From contig NC_061862.1 in the NCBI RefSeq assembly GCF_907164915.1, forward strand, positions 78,891,718 through 78,955,717: 64,000 nt of DNA, read 5' to 3'. A model generated the notes under the pieces. It did no database searches. It saw only the letters and a list, made by a program, of their open reading frames with translations, and was not told the DNA's origin. This DNA is from Impatiens glandulifera. Lineage: Eukaryota > Streptophyta > Magnoliopsida > Ericales > Balsaminaceae. Shown here one piece after another: positions 10,484 to 22,054 of the stretch; the first letter of the stretch is position 1, and each line of letters opens with the position of its first letter. The translations under genes were made by a program, and so were the position numbers.

Positions 10484-12163
10484 ACATACAATCAATTTTA
10501 TTGGAATAAACGTGTATAATTGTTAATTTGTAAATTGATCGGTCCATAAATTTGAAACGGTTAAATTTAAAAAATAAGATTAAAAACAATATATATAAAT
10601 CTTAAATTTTCTACCTAACAATATAAATAAGAACACTCTAAACAAGTAATACTTTATATTTTAAAATCAACATAAAGTTTGATAAACGTGTAAAATTAAA
10701 TTTATAAATATTAAATTTCCTAAATCATTATGTCCTTGCCACCACATCGCACAACACGTTTTGTTAGAGTAAATAAGTCGGGTTGTTAATTTGCAAATTA
10801 TCCGTGCATAAAATTTGAAACGGTTAAATTTAAATAATAGTACTAAAAATAAAATAAAATTTTAAACTATATTTATCATACAAATATTATTATAATTTTA
10901 AATGATATAATACTTTAAAAAAATTATATATTATTTTCATATTAATATTGTATTCTGAAATATAAATAATTTAATATAACAATTGATTCATAATATTTTT
11001 TAGTTAGTTGAAATTTTCAGTAAATGTTAATAGTTTTAGAACTTTTTTTTAAATATGATAATTAAAACAACTATTTGTATAACATGATATATAAAAGACA
11101 CAATTATATAATATATAAGATTATTATATAAAAAAATTTATATAATATATAAAATTATTTTATATTTATGCACCCAACCAATTATATATTAATTTATCAA
11201 GTTTATAAGTTTTATAAAATTTGACACACTTAAAAGTTCTTTTAAAATTGTAATATCTTAAAAGTAAACTCATGTTAACTTAACTGAATTTATCTGCATG
11301 AACTTTGTAGGCATTTTGTTATCAAGTTTTAAAAATATATAAAATATAACTGTTTATAGATTCAAAGAGACAATGAAAAAAAAAACTTCATCCTCTTCTT
11401 CAGGTGAAAGGGACACTATTGTCTTTACAACAAAATGTACATCCATCATCCCTTTTGTATATCCAAAAAATGCACACTATCAAAATTGAAGGAACCCAAC
11501 AACTACAACAGATAGGGAGTCATCTTGAAGGTACCAACTAGCTACACCTTTAATCCAAAATTCTTAGCTGGTTTCTCAGCCAAACCAGCAAACAAACCCT
11601 AATCCAAATTTCAAACTCCTTCAAGAGTCACTTTTGGCTTTTCCATGTTCATATAGCTAGGTTTCCGCTAAAGCTTGAGTACTAATGATCTCTTGTTACT
11701 AATGAAGGTTGAGTAATAGTGTCAACTTAAGACTTGTAGTCAATCCACCTAAATATAACAAAAAAATCTATAAATTGGAATGGGAAATTATTCCAACTTG
11801 TATAGATGTCATACCAGTGGGAAATTATTTGAATATCGAATCAATCTTCCTGAAACACCCCTCGTTGGACAAACCAGATAATGCTTTGATCGTGGCCCAA
11901 CTTCGTCAAGTATAGATCATGCCCTGTATCATAATAAATGAGTTAAAACTTCAATCCACATTATATACAATCAAGTGTGATGTATCAAAATAATATTTCT
12001 TTAATTTTGCCTATTTTTACAAGAAACTTGAGCTTCATTATTTTTACTTCACAAGGAACTTATTGAATTTGCATATTATCAATGATATGCCACAAATTAT
12101 CAACCATAGCTGTTAAAAGGCCCTATAGTATAATACAAATGAAATGTTGATTTAAAACATTAA
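10484..12163. other. AT-rich intergenic DNA
   Basis: No gene is seen. Near 10540-10570 and 10790-10840 there are decayed, inverted traces of the 313-bp repeat family (for example ATAAATTTGAAACGGTTAAA). A short frame at 11709-11915 has no recognisable protein. Confidence 0.4.
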
Positions 12164-12406
12164 GGGCTTGTTTGATGTAGTTTATTGGGATGTAAACCAC
12201 CATCCTATCAACTATCACTCTTCAATCTAATCATTCAAATCATAAATCAATACTACAATACCCCTCATTCTTATTTTCCTCTTTTAAGAAAATGTATTAT
12301 ACATTGATAAAATAATACAAATAAACTGTTTTTGAAAAGTTAAATCAAAGAAGATTGTTACCTATAATCCTTTTTCTTTCTAAATTTCAAAAGATCAAAC
12401 AAACTC
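12164..12406. mobile_element. Degenerate Tourist-like MITE
   Basis: TAA then GGGCTTGTTTGATGTAG at 12164, and GATCAAACAAACTC near 12393-12406, form imperfect inverted ends. They resemble the complete MITE at 35121-35375. The duplication is TAA on the left and TAG on the right. Non-coding. Confidence 0.5.
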
Positions 12407-12626
12407 TAGAACATAAAATAAAAAACCTAACCAAACTTGCATCAGGAAACATGCAATTGCAATTAAGAAAATAATCATTATTTCCGTCGTGTTGATTCTT
12501 GCAAAATAATAAATAAATAAATTTTCTAAGAAGAATACCTCTCTGCTGCTAGAGGCTGAGGGGAAAGAATTCAATCGGCTAGCAGATCATGAAGGACATC
12601 ACTGACAAATCAAGAAACCGTTTTGA

Positions 12627-14258
12627 TTATGCAGCAACTGGTATATTGATGTTTGTCTTCATTGAAACAACTTCGGAAGTTGTTTCCATTATTCTGAATG
12701 CTTCATTAGGTTTTCCAGCTTTCAGAAGCAAAGTGATCAAACTATTCACAGTAATTCTATCGGGGTTACAACCAATTGCCAACATTTTGTTAAAAATGTC
12801 AATTGCTTCCAACATTCTCCCTTTAACACAATGACCAATAATAAGAATAGTGAATGTTAACTTATCAGCTCGGCATCTATTCTCTTCCATCTCCGATACA
12901 ATCTCATTCGCCTCGTCTACATTCCCAGCCTTACAATATCCATCAATTACAGGATTATAAATGAAAGCCCGTGCAACAATATCCTTTCTCAAATTTAACT
13001 CTCTTAATAAATCACGAGCCTCGCTTAATCTATTCTCCCTGCACAAAGCATTGATAATTATCGAAAAAGTATACCCGTTTGGATACAAGTTTCTTGCTTT
13101 CATTTCATCAAAAAGCTTCACTCCACAATCTATCTCCCCAGATCGACAGTGCCCGTCGATTAAAGATGTCAAGGTTACGACATCTGGGAAACAGCCAAGA
13201 AAAAGCATCTTCTCGTAGATTTGCATGGAAGATGACATTTCACCTTTCTTGCTGAACCCGTTGATGAGAATGTTGAATGTTATCAAACTAGGTTTAACTC
13301 CAGAACTAATCATCTCTTCAAAGATACTAAAAGAAACATCCGTTTTTCCTAACCTGCAATAACCTGATATTAACGATGTATAACTGACAGCATCAGGGGA
13401 AATTCCATTTTGCGACTGCATTTGTCTCAACAATGCGTGAGCTCTATCTACACGATTTATCCTACAAAATCCGTTTATGAGAATGTTGTATGTTCTATCA
13501 TCTGGCCAACAACTAAATTTCCCCATATCATTGAAGAACTGAAAAGCTTTCTCGACATCTCCTATTGTACATAGACCTTGAATCACTATATTGAAAGAGC
13601 AAACATCGGGATAATAGTACTCTGAGTTCAATATCTGCTCAATGAAAAACTGGACAGCTTCATCTACATGGTTTTTCTTCACCAGTGCATTCAGCAGATT
13701 ATTATATACTACAGGTCTAATTACTGTATCAACCGATTGTGATTTGATAAGCAAGTCCTTAGCAATGTCAAACTTACCAGCATTCACAAATGATGATATT
13801 AACAACCCTAAAGTCCAATTATTGGGTGAATACCCATCTTGTCTCATGTATTCAAAAATTACTTGAGCGGAATCAAGTTGAGATAATTGGCAAAGAGACT
13901 TTATAAGTAAATGATAAGTCATTAACGAATGAACAAGATTCAACTCCTGCTTGGTGAATTCAAGGAACTTAAAAGCTAATTGGGGGCTCTTGTAATAATC
14001 GTTCAAGCGATCGATAACCTCAAAAGCAATCGAAGAAGTCAAATTTCTTCTTAAATAATTGAAATGAGGACTATCGATTGACTTGGTCAGATAGCGATAA
14101 CAGATAGTGCAAATCACCTTAACAAACCAAACATCGGTGTGGACGTGGAAGAAGGAAATGTCAGAGACAACCTTAGGCTCCGTCGGCGATAAGTGATGAA
14201 TGGAATCTGGATATCGGAAATATCTTCTTATCCAGTGATTGGAGATCAACAATCGCAT
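12627..14258 (-). CDS. P-class pentatricopeptide repeat protein
   Basis: A 543-residue intronless frame starting at 14258. After a basic, Arg-rich N-terminus of about 110 residues lie roughly twelve 35-residue PPR units. Examples are TYNILINGFCRINRVDRAHA, SYTSLISGYCRLGKTDVSF, TFNILINGFSKKGEMSSSM and TLTSLIDGHCRSGEIDCG. Units often end in PD/PN before the next repeat, which is typical of P-class proteins. There is no E, DYW or SMR domain. Such proteins bind organellar RNA and act in processing, stability or translation. The basic N-terminus suggests mitochondrial or plastid import, which is inference. It resembles the At2g06000-type group in length and lack of introns, but I could not confirm orthology. 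No interruption is seen. Confidence 0.92.
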   Translation of the reverse strand: MRLLISNHWIRRYFRYPDSIHHLSPTEPKVVSDISFFHVHTDVWFVKVICTICYRYLTKSIDSPHFNYLRRNLTSSIAFEVIDRLNDYYKSPQLAFKFLEFTKQELNLVHSLMTYHLLIKSLCQLSQLDSAQVIFEYMRQDGYSPNNWTLGLLISSFVNAGKFDIAKDLLIKSQSVDTVIRPVVYNNLLNALVKKNHVDEAVQFFIEQILNSEYYYPDVCSFNIVIQGLCTIGDVEKAFQFFNDMGKFSCWPDDRTYNILINGFCRINRVDRAHALLRQMQSQNGISPDAVSYTSLISGYCRLGKTDVSFSIFEEMISSGVKPSLITFNILINGFSKKGEMSSSMQIYEKMLFLGCFPDVVTLTSLIDGHCRSGEIDCGVKLFDEMKARNLYPNGYTFSIIINALCRENRLSEARDLLRELNLRKDIVARAFIYNPVIDGYCKAGNVDEANEIVSEMEENRCRADKLTFTILIIGHCVKGRMLEAIDIFNKMLAIGCNPDRITVNSLITLLLKAGKPNEAFRIMETTSEVVSMKTNINIPVAA

Positions 14259-16084
14259 TATTTCCGATCTCCACCGGTCGTTTTCGACCTAAACCTCTGG
14301 AGCTCATGGAAGTTCATAAGCTCATAGCTTAGATTACTGATTAAGAGAGAGAGAGAGATGAAGATGGCCTTGAATCTTGATCAGGGTTTTACCGGCCGGC
14401 AACTGAAGATGATGATCGATTGAAACAATTGCTGCTAGGGTTTAGTCTGAAATCTGAAAGAATGCAACTTTTCCAAAGGAATCAATGATGGGCTTTGAAC
14501 TTATAGTATTATGTTCAATTCAACCTTCAAAGTTTATTTTAGTTCAAACTTCTCTTTTTTTTTTTTTTTTTTTTATTCGACTTCGACCTGGTTTGTTACA
14601 TGTGCATGAGAAAAAAAAAATCATGTCTAAAAATAATAATAATAAATTTAAAAAATGGTCATGTTTGAGAAAATGACTATATTTTGGAAATTTTTGTCCC
14701 GAACATTGTCATGTTCGAGTTCAGGACATTTTTGTCCCTAACATTGTCATGTTCAAAAAAAAACTTGAATATAATCATATTCGAGACAAAAATGTTCAAG
14801 TAAATTTGAACATGATGTTTAAACATTTTTGTCTCGAATATGGGTCATTATTTTTTTATTTATTGATTATTTTAATATATATATTTTTAATTTTTTATAG
14901 GACACGTCATATTCGTGTCTTTGCTTTCGTTACTATATTTGTTACTCATATAAAAAATTAACAAAACTAGAAAAATAACCCTATTTAGATTAAATTCCAT
15001 TCAACTTATTTATTTGAAATATTATAATGTCTCACGTTCGATTTTCATGTACCACTTCAAAACAGAAATAAGAAATCCTTAGGATGAATGTTAAAAAATA
15101 TATTTATTTGATCTAATTTGATAATTACATTATAAACCCACAATAACACACTAATATATTTCATTATCTAATTGTTAACACCATAAGTCATAGTTAGGTG
15201 ACAACATCACACAACAAAAATCAAAATGTTGAATTTGAGAATCAAAATCAAAGTTATAAGATACATATGGGTAGTGTTTCCAATTTTGGAATTATGTTTT
15301 TTTTTTACTTTTAATTATTCTTAAAATTTTATGAATTATTTAGGAATGTGAGCTAGTTCCGATATGGTTGTACATTGAAATATATGATTAACCCATTGAA
15401 GAACCAATTTCATTTTATTTGTCCATTCGATCTAATAGTTTTTGTTAATTGACTAAATTATTGCTTAAAAAAACAAATAACCACAATTACAAATTGTAGT
15501 TCAATGATTAAAATCGTAATTATTTAAATAATTGCTTATGTATCAATTAAAAGCTGTAATCAAATTATTATATATTTATTTTAAATATGACCAATTGTAT
15601 GATTAGCAAATCATACTATTAACGGTTTTATAAATTGTCGGATATTTAGTATGATCAATTTGATTCTATTTATACCAATTCATTTTGATTTAGACTTTTT
15701 ACTAAACTTATAAACTCTACTAACCCATGTGGAATCAACTCTTATGGCATTTAGCATTTGTTCAAAGGTGAGCTAATTAACATTGCTTTTAATTTTCTAT
15801 TTAATACCACTCATATATATTTTTTTTTAATTGAGTAGAATCACATCCCCACAGTCATAACACCGTTTCAATTCAAAGCGCTTCTCGATAAAATCGAATC
15901 TGTGATATTTTAGTCTCTTAAGCCGACTTTTACTCTCAAACTACCTTAGTGAATTAACAAGTACAACCACTAAACCAACTAGCATGTATTTCATGCATTT
16001 GCACGAGTAATGATATAAAAACTGTGAAAAAATATTGCGGTAAAAATGTGATAGCATTTTTAATTTTATTTTTAACTATTTTAA
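14259..16084. other. Intergenic DNA upstream of the PPR gene
   Basis: A GA-rich leader (GAGAGAGAGAG at about 14345) lies close to the PPR start. A poly-T run is at about 14555-14573. At 14690-14840 a phrase like TTTTTGTCCCGAACATTG followed by TCATGTTC is repeated directly and in inverted form. The rest is AT-rich with no gene seen. Confidence 0.45.
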
Positions 16085-16530
16085 GTTTATGGGCGGGTCA
16101 ACTCACAATCTGACCCAAATATCCATTTACTCTCACATATATCTCCAAATTAACCACAGTTCTCGACCCGACAATCCGGATACTTTGAAAATTAAACATC
16201 ATTATATATATATATATATATATAGATTAGTTAGTTAAAAAATTGAACTTATATTGTTAAAACGTCCTGCGTTCATCAAATTTGGTGTTGAATTTAAAAT
16301 ATAAAGTCTTAATAGCCTAGTTAGTTAAAACGTTGTATATGTTTTGTTAGGTTGCAAGTTCGAAACATACCTGTAACATTTTTAATTTTATTTTTAACCA
16401 TTTTAAGTTTATGGGCGGGTCAACCCACAATCCGACCAAATATCAATTTACTCTCATATATATATATTCAAATTAACCACACTCTCGACCTGACAATTCA
16501 GACACTTTGAAAATTAAACATAATTATATA
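16085..16530 (+). repeat. Second array of the ~313-bp tRNA-Ile-like repeat
   Basis: GTTTATGGGCGGGTCAAC occurs at about 16085 and again at about 16408, a period of 323 bp. It is followed by the same CTCGACC..GACA and TA-run blocks as at 1-830. A tRNA-like module lies at about 16312-16376 (AATAGCCTAGTTAGTTAAAA then CAAGTTCGAAAC). Confidence 0.75.
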
Positions 16531-17357
16531 TATAAATATATTAATGGAAATCCATATAGTCAAGAATTCAATGTATATAAACCGTTGATAAAGAAAAAAA
16601 AAATGAGATATATTCAGTTGAGGAGTTCATCGTTTAAAAAAATTACGAGCTTAAATGGATTAATAATTTTAAATTAGTACGTGATAGTAATTAGGATTAA
16701 ATTAATATATGTTTGTTTATTTTTCTTTTGACTTAGTTATGGTCGTGATTATTTTTGGTACAATCATTCTTATGAATTCTTATTAAAATCATATTTTAAT
16801 TTATTTTAAATTGTAAAATTTTATTTATTGACTTTATTAAAATTTGGTTATCATTGTCAAATTTTATTTTATTTGTTGATTATAATTAAGCTTATATTGT
16901 TTGTGTAATATTGCGATGTTTATTTTCATACATGCGTGCAACACATGAAAATTCATCTAGTTTCTTAAAAAAAAATTATATTGTTTTAGGCCATTGAAAG
17001 AGAGAAAATGAATATGGAATTTTAATAAACTTGTGAAAAACATTCCCTAAGTTAATAATTACTTCATACCATTTACAGAATGCAACCAATCTCTCCTTCT
17101 ACACCAAATTAAAAAGATTAATATTATTTGGCAAAATAGTACTCAAAATGGTGCGGTCTCTTATTTATTTATTTTTTCTTATAGGCATTGTATTCTAAAG
17201 AGAAAAATAAATTGTGTAATTGTGAAATTATGAACTTGATAATTCGAATAGTATTTTTTAGCTATCAATTAGCAAATTTAAAAGAAAGAAACACAAAATT
17301 AGAAGTAGTAGTAGTTTGTATGTTACTAAAAAACATTTGTTTATCCTTGATCGTTGA
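16531..17357. other. AT-rich 3' flank of the tetraspanin gene
   Basis: No gene is supported. The 76-residue frame at 17188-17418 overlaps the tetraspanin 3' end on the opposite strand and has no family features. Confidence 0.4.
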
Positions 17358-18180
17358 TCATGACTTTAAAGTTGTTGATCCTTCATTTCTGGTCACACGC
17401 GAAATAGGCATAGGTTGATGGACGTTATGAAAGACCACTATATTGCCGGCAACAATAAAGACAAGAAGTATAAAATTTGTGATTGTCGCCCTCCTCCAAT
17501 TCGGTCTTATGCTATTCGTCCAAGCAATTTTACAAGACTCGCAACCATAACACAACATTTTTTCGTCGCTACTCCACTTACTGCAATCAGGATTTGTAGA
17601 AGTTGAATTTGAACAATCATTTGTCGGCATGCAACAGTGGTACTACAAAATGAATTAATTCAAAAAACAGAATCATGATTAAATATTATTGAATCTATAA
17701 TAATACCTGTATAGAGGATAAGTTAGCATTGGTTCCATTATGGTTACGATCACAAATCTTGGTTTGTTGAAGGAAAATAGTAATCTTGTTCCAATTTTTG
17801 TTTACCCTCCTCTTAAGCCAACTCTGGTGATTTTCAACCATATAGCCCTTGCCGGGGACTTTCACTCCGGGGCTCTTGGTAGTGACCACAAGAGCGATGA
17901 CGGTTAAACCATACATGAGGAGGATGAGTATAAACAAGGCACGTCCGTAGTAGAGGAGGATCCAATGGATACCGATGAAGGCTCCATATATCCCGAGAAT
18001 AGAGAGTGCCATGAGGAAAGAAGACATGATTATTAAGGGTATGTCGAAGATATGATCGCAGTGGGTGGTGGCTTGTTGGTTCAGCCATATTGCGTTTAAG
18101 ACGACACCAATGGACATGATTGAAGCGAATATGCTGGATAACACGGCAATGCCATTGTTGTTGGGTCCAGGGTCCCCCAT
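17358..18180 (-). CDS. Tetraspanin, two exons
   Basis: Exons 18180-17707 and 17642-17358 join in phase 0 into 252 residues. Four hydrophobic segments lie at about 10-33, 47-70, 72-100 and 212-232. The large extracellular loop between the third and fourth holds CC at 161-162 and further cysteines near 168, 178, 189, 192 and 195, with LCYGCESCK. This matches plant tetraspanins, where the motif is usually GCCKPP; here it reads YHCCMPTNDC, so the Gly and Lys differ. The tail after the last membrane segment is short and polar. Tetraspanins organise membrane microdomains in plasma membrane and vesicles. A copia LTR begins 255 bp upstream of the ATG in the same transcriptional direction, which may affect expression. 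Confidence 0.9.
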
Positions 18181-18434
18181 CTTTGATTCTTCAAGAACAG
18201 CTTTCTTGAAACTCTAAACAATTCAAGGGTGGAATTATAGTTGTTTTTTCAACTGCCATAAACCCTAATATTATTATTATTATTTAGGTACACGCAAGGA
18301 TGGTCATTTAGCTAGTTTGTAGGTAGTTATATTGTTATTATTGAAAGATTTCATGTCAATAAAAATAAATAAATTGTCATCTTGTAAAATAAAATAAAAT
18401 AAAATAAAAAAATATATATAATTAAGAAAGTTAT

Positions 18435-18722
18435 TGTTATATCGGAGGTGAGAACAATGATAATAATAATAGTAAAAGACAGAATGAAAGCGACACCCAA
18501 TTTAACGTGGTATCCAGCAAAAGTGCTGACTAATCCACGGGCAGAGCCACTGAAAAATATTTCACTATAATCGTTAACACGAATTACAGATACTCAAAAT
18601 AGTTCAAGAGAAAACTAACACCAAACTTTTTATTTATAGGGCCAGGTCAAGACATTTTTCTTGCTCACTTCCTATGTGGGACAAACACCCAAAAAGAATA
18701 TTCTAGGCAAAGAAACCCAACA
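18435..18722 (-). repeat. 3' LTR of copia element 1
   Basis: 288 bp, starting TGTTATATC and ending CCCAACA. It lies 255 bp upstream of the tetraspanin start codon and faces it. Confidence 0.88.
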
Positions 18723-18815
18723 AATCTCCACCTTGACTTGAATATTTTTCCAAATAGCCAGATGTACCGGATGTACTTTAAATACCAGATGTGTCAGATA
18801 CTTACACTGAATGCC

Positions 18816-18920
18816 CAGATAAACAAAACAGATGCATTACACTGAATGCCCAGATAAACAAAACAGATGCATTACACTGAATGCTCAGATAAACAAAACA
18901 GATGCATTACACTGAATTCC
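18816..18920 (-). repeat. Three 35-bp direct repeats in the 3' untranslated part of copia 1
   Basis: Units begin CAGATAAACAAAACAGATGC at 18816, 18851 and 18886 with almost no variation. They lie between the end of the RNase H frame and the polypurine tract. Confidence 0.9.
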
Positions 18921-18956
18921 CCTGCTCTGCCTCAGGCCTTGCCCCTTCAAGGGCAA

Positions 18957-20072
18957 TCAACAGCTTCTAACATTGAGCAAGTTCAAACAGTGTTGAAACT
19001 TGCTCTGCGGAACCGGCTTGGTAAACATATCAGCTGGATTTTCTGTAGTCCCCACTTTGTTTACCTTGATCCTCTTCTCACTTCTCAGAAAATGGTACCT
19101 CACATCAATGTGTTTTGTTCTTTCATGGTGAACTTGATCCTTGGTTAAGCATATTGCACTCAAACTGTCGCAGTACACTGAAGCCTGATCGTGGTGTAGA
19201 CCCAAGTCACTAACCAATCCTTTCAACCAGATTCCCTCCTTAGCAACTTCTGTCAAGGCCATATATTCTGCCTCTGTAGTAGACAAGGTTACTGTCGGCT
19301 GCAGAGTAGCCTTCCAACCCACAACAGAACCACCAAGTGTGAATACATAATCGGTCATCGATCTTCTACTGTCTACATCTCCAGCATAGTCAGAATCTGA
19401 GTAACCAGATACTAGACACTGACTATCACCACCATAACTGAGACCAATATCAGATGTACCCCTGAGGTAGCGGAAAATCCTCTTCACTGCTTGCCAGTGT
19501 TCCTTACCAGGGTTTCCCATGAACTTACTGACAACACTAACAGCATGTGCAAGATCCGGTCTAGTACAGACCATAGCATACATCAAGCTTCCCACTGCAC
19601 TAGCATAAGGAACATGTGACATGTATTCCTTTTCCTGAGATGATTTAGGTGCAAATGCTATAGACAAATGTGCATTTGAAGCACTAGGAGTATCAATGGG
19701 CTTAGCAGTAGCCATTCCAAACCTTGATAGAACTTTCTGAATATACCCCTTCTGTGACAAGAATAACTTCTTATGACTTCAATCTCTGTAGATCTCCATT
19801 CCCAGAATTTTCTTAGCAGCACCTAAATCCTTCATTTCGAATTCTATACTGAGTAGTCCCTTCAACTTTTGAATGTCAGACTTCTTCTCAGCAGCTAGCA
19901 ACATATCATCTACATACAATACCAAATAGATGAAGGAACCATCTTTGAGCTTGTTGTAGTAGACACGACTGTCATACGGACTCCTTGAATAGCCAATCTT
20001 AAACATGTAGCTATCGAACCGCTTATACCACTGCCTCGGGGACTGTTTCAGTCTATATAAGGACTTCTTCAA
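18957..20072 (-). pseudogene. Copia 1 reverse transcriptase end and RNase H
   Basis: 20072-19779 encodes the RT palm with LVLYVDDMLLAAEKK and DLGAAKKILGMEIYRD, then meets a stop. 19760-18957 continues with QKGYIQKVLSRFGMA and the RNase H domain: YSDSDYAGDVDSRRS, TEAEYMALTEVAKEGIWLK and HHERTKHIDVRYHF. It ends ADMFTKPVPQSKF..CLNLL. The two frames were one pol frame; a nonsense change after MEIYRD splits them. Confidence 0.85.
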
Positions 20073-21286
20073 CTTGCAAACATATTCCTTTTTTCCAGGT
20101 TCCTGAAACCATCTGGCTGAGTCATGTATATCTCTTCTTCCAACTCTCCATGTAAGAAAGTTGTCTTCACGTCTAGCTGTTCGAGTTCCAGGTCCTGATG
20201 TGCAACTATAGCAAGTAGCACCCTGATGGAAGTATGTCTGACTACTGGTGAGAATATCTCATTATAGTCCACTCCCTCTTTCTGGCTGAACCTTCTAGCA
20301 ACTAACATGGCTTTATAATTGACCCCCTCAGCTGATGACAACCCTTCCTTCTTCTTGAACAACCATTTACAAGTGACAACCTTTCTCCCTGGTGGTATTC
20401 TAGCTAATTCCCAAGTCTGATTCTTTTGAAGTGACGCCATCTCATCTCCCATGGCAGTAAGCCATTGGACATACTCAGTACCTGTAACAGCTTCCTTGTA
20501 GGTGGATGGCTCATGAGGATCCACTTCCTCTGCAATCTGTAAAGCATAGGCAACCATGTCCTCATAGCCATACATTGAAGGAGGTACACCAAAATTAGCT
20601 CTTCTAGGGCGATTAAGAGCTAGATTTTGATGTTCTACAGATGATGGTGGAGCAACTGGAAAATCTACCGCTGAAAATGGTTGAGAAAAACTCTCCTCTA
20701 CTTCACAACTAGCCTTAGTCATTTCCTGCTCCACCTGTTTCTCGACACCATAATCTACCGGAATGGTGAACTTCACAGTTGGGTTAAGCATGCAATTTTC
20801 ATCAAAGACAACATTCCTACTCAGAATAACCCTCCTTTCAGAAGATGCTCCAGAATCTAGAACCCACGCATCAGTGTAATGTGTGTGACCATCATCAACT
20901 AAGGCAATATCCTCTTCGGAATTTGTACCATCTTTAGCAACTACAACAGTACCTGGTGCCTTCTCATGTTGACTTTGTCTCTTCTTTGGACATTCATTCT
21001 TCCAATGTCCCTTTTCCTTACAGTAATTGCACACATCTATTGGTTTCGAACCCCTACTGACTAATTTCTTGGGGAACTTCTTTTTCCCCGGTTTACCATA
21101 TCCCTGATGGTTATTTGCAATTAGCCCAACAACCTGACTATCCGAAACAGTGCCACTACAGCTATGTCGCAATTCTCTACTGTGAAGGGAAGATCTAACT
21201 TCTTCTAAAGCCAATGAATCTTTACCATTAATGAAAGACTCCCTAAAGTTTTCATATGATATTGGTAAAGAAACTAACAGAATCAA
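20069..21286 (-). pseudogene. Copia 1 gag-protease-RT frame with the integrase deleted
   Basis: A 405-residue frame holds the Gag zinc knuckle CNYCKEKGHWKNECP and the start of the protease, AWVLDSGASSE. It then jumps directly to SRNVVFDENCMLNP, which normally lies after integrase. It goes on to the RT start (WELARIPPGRKVVTCKWLFK, LEQLDVKTTFLHGELEEE). Most of the protease, the GAG-pre-integrase domain and the whole integrase core are missing, by an in-frame join. It is non-autonomous for integration. Confidence 0.85.
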
Positions 21287-21349
21287 GGCAGCATCCTCAT
21301 CATCTATCTTAATATCAATATTACGCAGATCTAATAATATTGCATTTAA

Positions 21350-21742
21350 TTAATCTAGATGGTCTCTAAGAAGTGTACCTTCTTGCATACGCAGACTGAA
21401 CAGACGTTGTTTCAAAAGAAACTTGTTGGTTAAGCTCTTCTTCATGTATAAAGTCTCCAGCTTAGACCACAAACCAGCAACGGTTTCCTTCTCAGCCACC
21501 TCAGTAATGATATCGTCTGCCAAAGTCAAGAGCAATGTTGAGTGTGCCTTTTCTTCCAAAGACTTCATATCAGCAAGTGGTGGGACAGGTGCAGGCTTCA
21601 TCAAGGGAGCCCATAGGCCGTGTTGTTTCAACAATGCCCGGACCTTGATCTGCCACAGACTAAAACTATTCCTCCCAGTAAACTTGTCGGTTTTCAAACT
21701 TTTACATCCAACCATCGTTCTTGCCTGAGCAGATCTGAACAA
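21350..21742 (-). pseudogene. Copia 1 gag N-terminal part
   Basis: 130 residues, including KFTGRNSFSLWQIKVRALL and LWSKLETLYMKKSLTNKF, typical of copia Gag (UBN2/DUF4219 type). A stop after RDHLD separates it from the zinc-knuckle frame at 21286. Confidence 0.85.
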
Positions 21743-21747
21743 CCCTA

Positions 21748-21758
21748 CTCTGATACCA
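21748..21758 (-). other. Primer-binding site of copia 1
   Basis: On the - strand TGGTATCAGAG, complementary to the 3' end of initiator Met tRNA, next to the 5' LTR. Confidence 0.85.
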
Positions 21759-21761
21759 GTT

Positions 21762-22054
21762 TGTTATAACGGATGCAAGAACAATGATAATAATAATAGT
21801 AAAAGACAGAATGAAAACGACACCCGATTTAACGTGGTATCCAGCAAAATTGCTGACTAATCCACGGGCAGAGCCACTGAAAAATATTTCACTATAATCA
21901 TTAACACGGATTACAGATACTCAGAATAGTTCAAGAGAAAACTAACACCCAAGCCCCTTTATTTATAGGGCCAGGTCAATTACATTTTCCTTTTTACTTC
22001 CTATGTGGGACAAATACCCAAAAAAGAATATTCTAGGCAAAAAAAGTCCAACAA
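21762..22054 (-). repeat. 5' LTR of copia element 1
   Basis: 293 bp, TGTTATAAC..CCAACA, aligning with 18435-18722. Confidence 0.88.

Larger units (their letters stand above)
18435..22054 (-). mobile_element. Defective Ty1/copia retrotransposon 1
   Basis: LTRs at 18435-18722 and 21762-22054 begin TGTTATA and end CAACA. They differ at roughly 20 positions (my count, about 7 percent), so this copy is older than its neighbour at 23498. The primer-binding site is 21748-21758 (- strand TGGTATCAGAG, matching initiator Met tRNA). The polypurine tract AAGGTGGAGATT abuts the left LTR at 18723. Coding is broken by stops and frameshifts and lacks integrase. No clear 5-bp target duplication is seen (GTTAT on the left, AAGAT on the right), so a flank may have been lost. 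Confidence 0.88.

Noticed and set aside
11709..11915. 68-residue frame
   Set aside because: No domain, splice partner or conserved motif recognised; probably chance.
18435..22054. Target-site duplication for copia 1
   Set aside because: Flanks GTTAT and AAGAT do not match, so I do not claim one.
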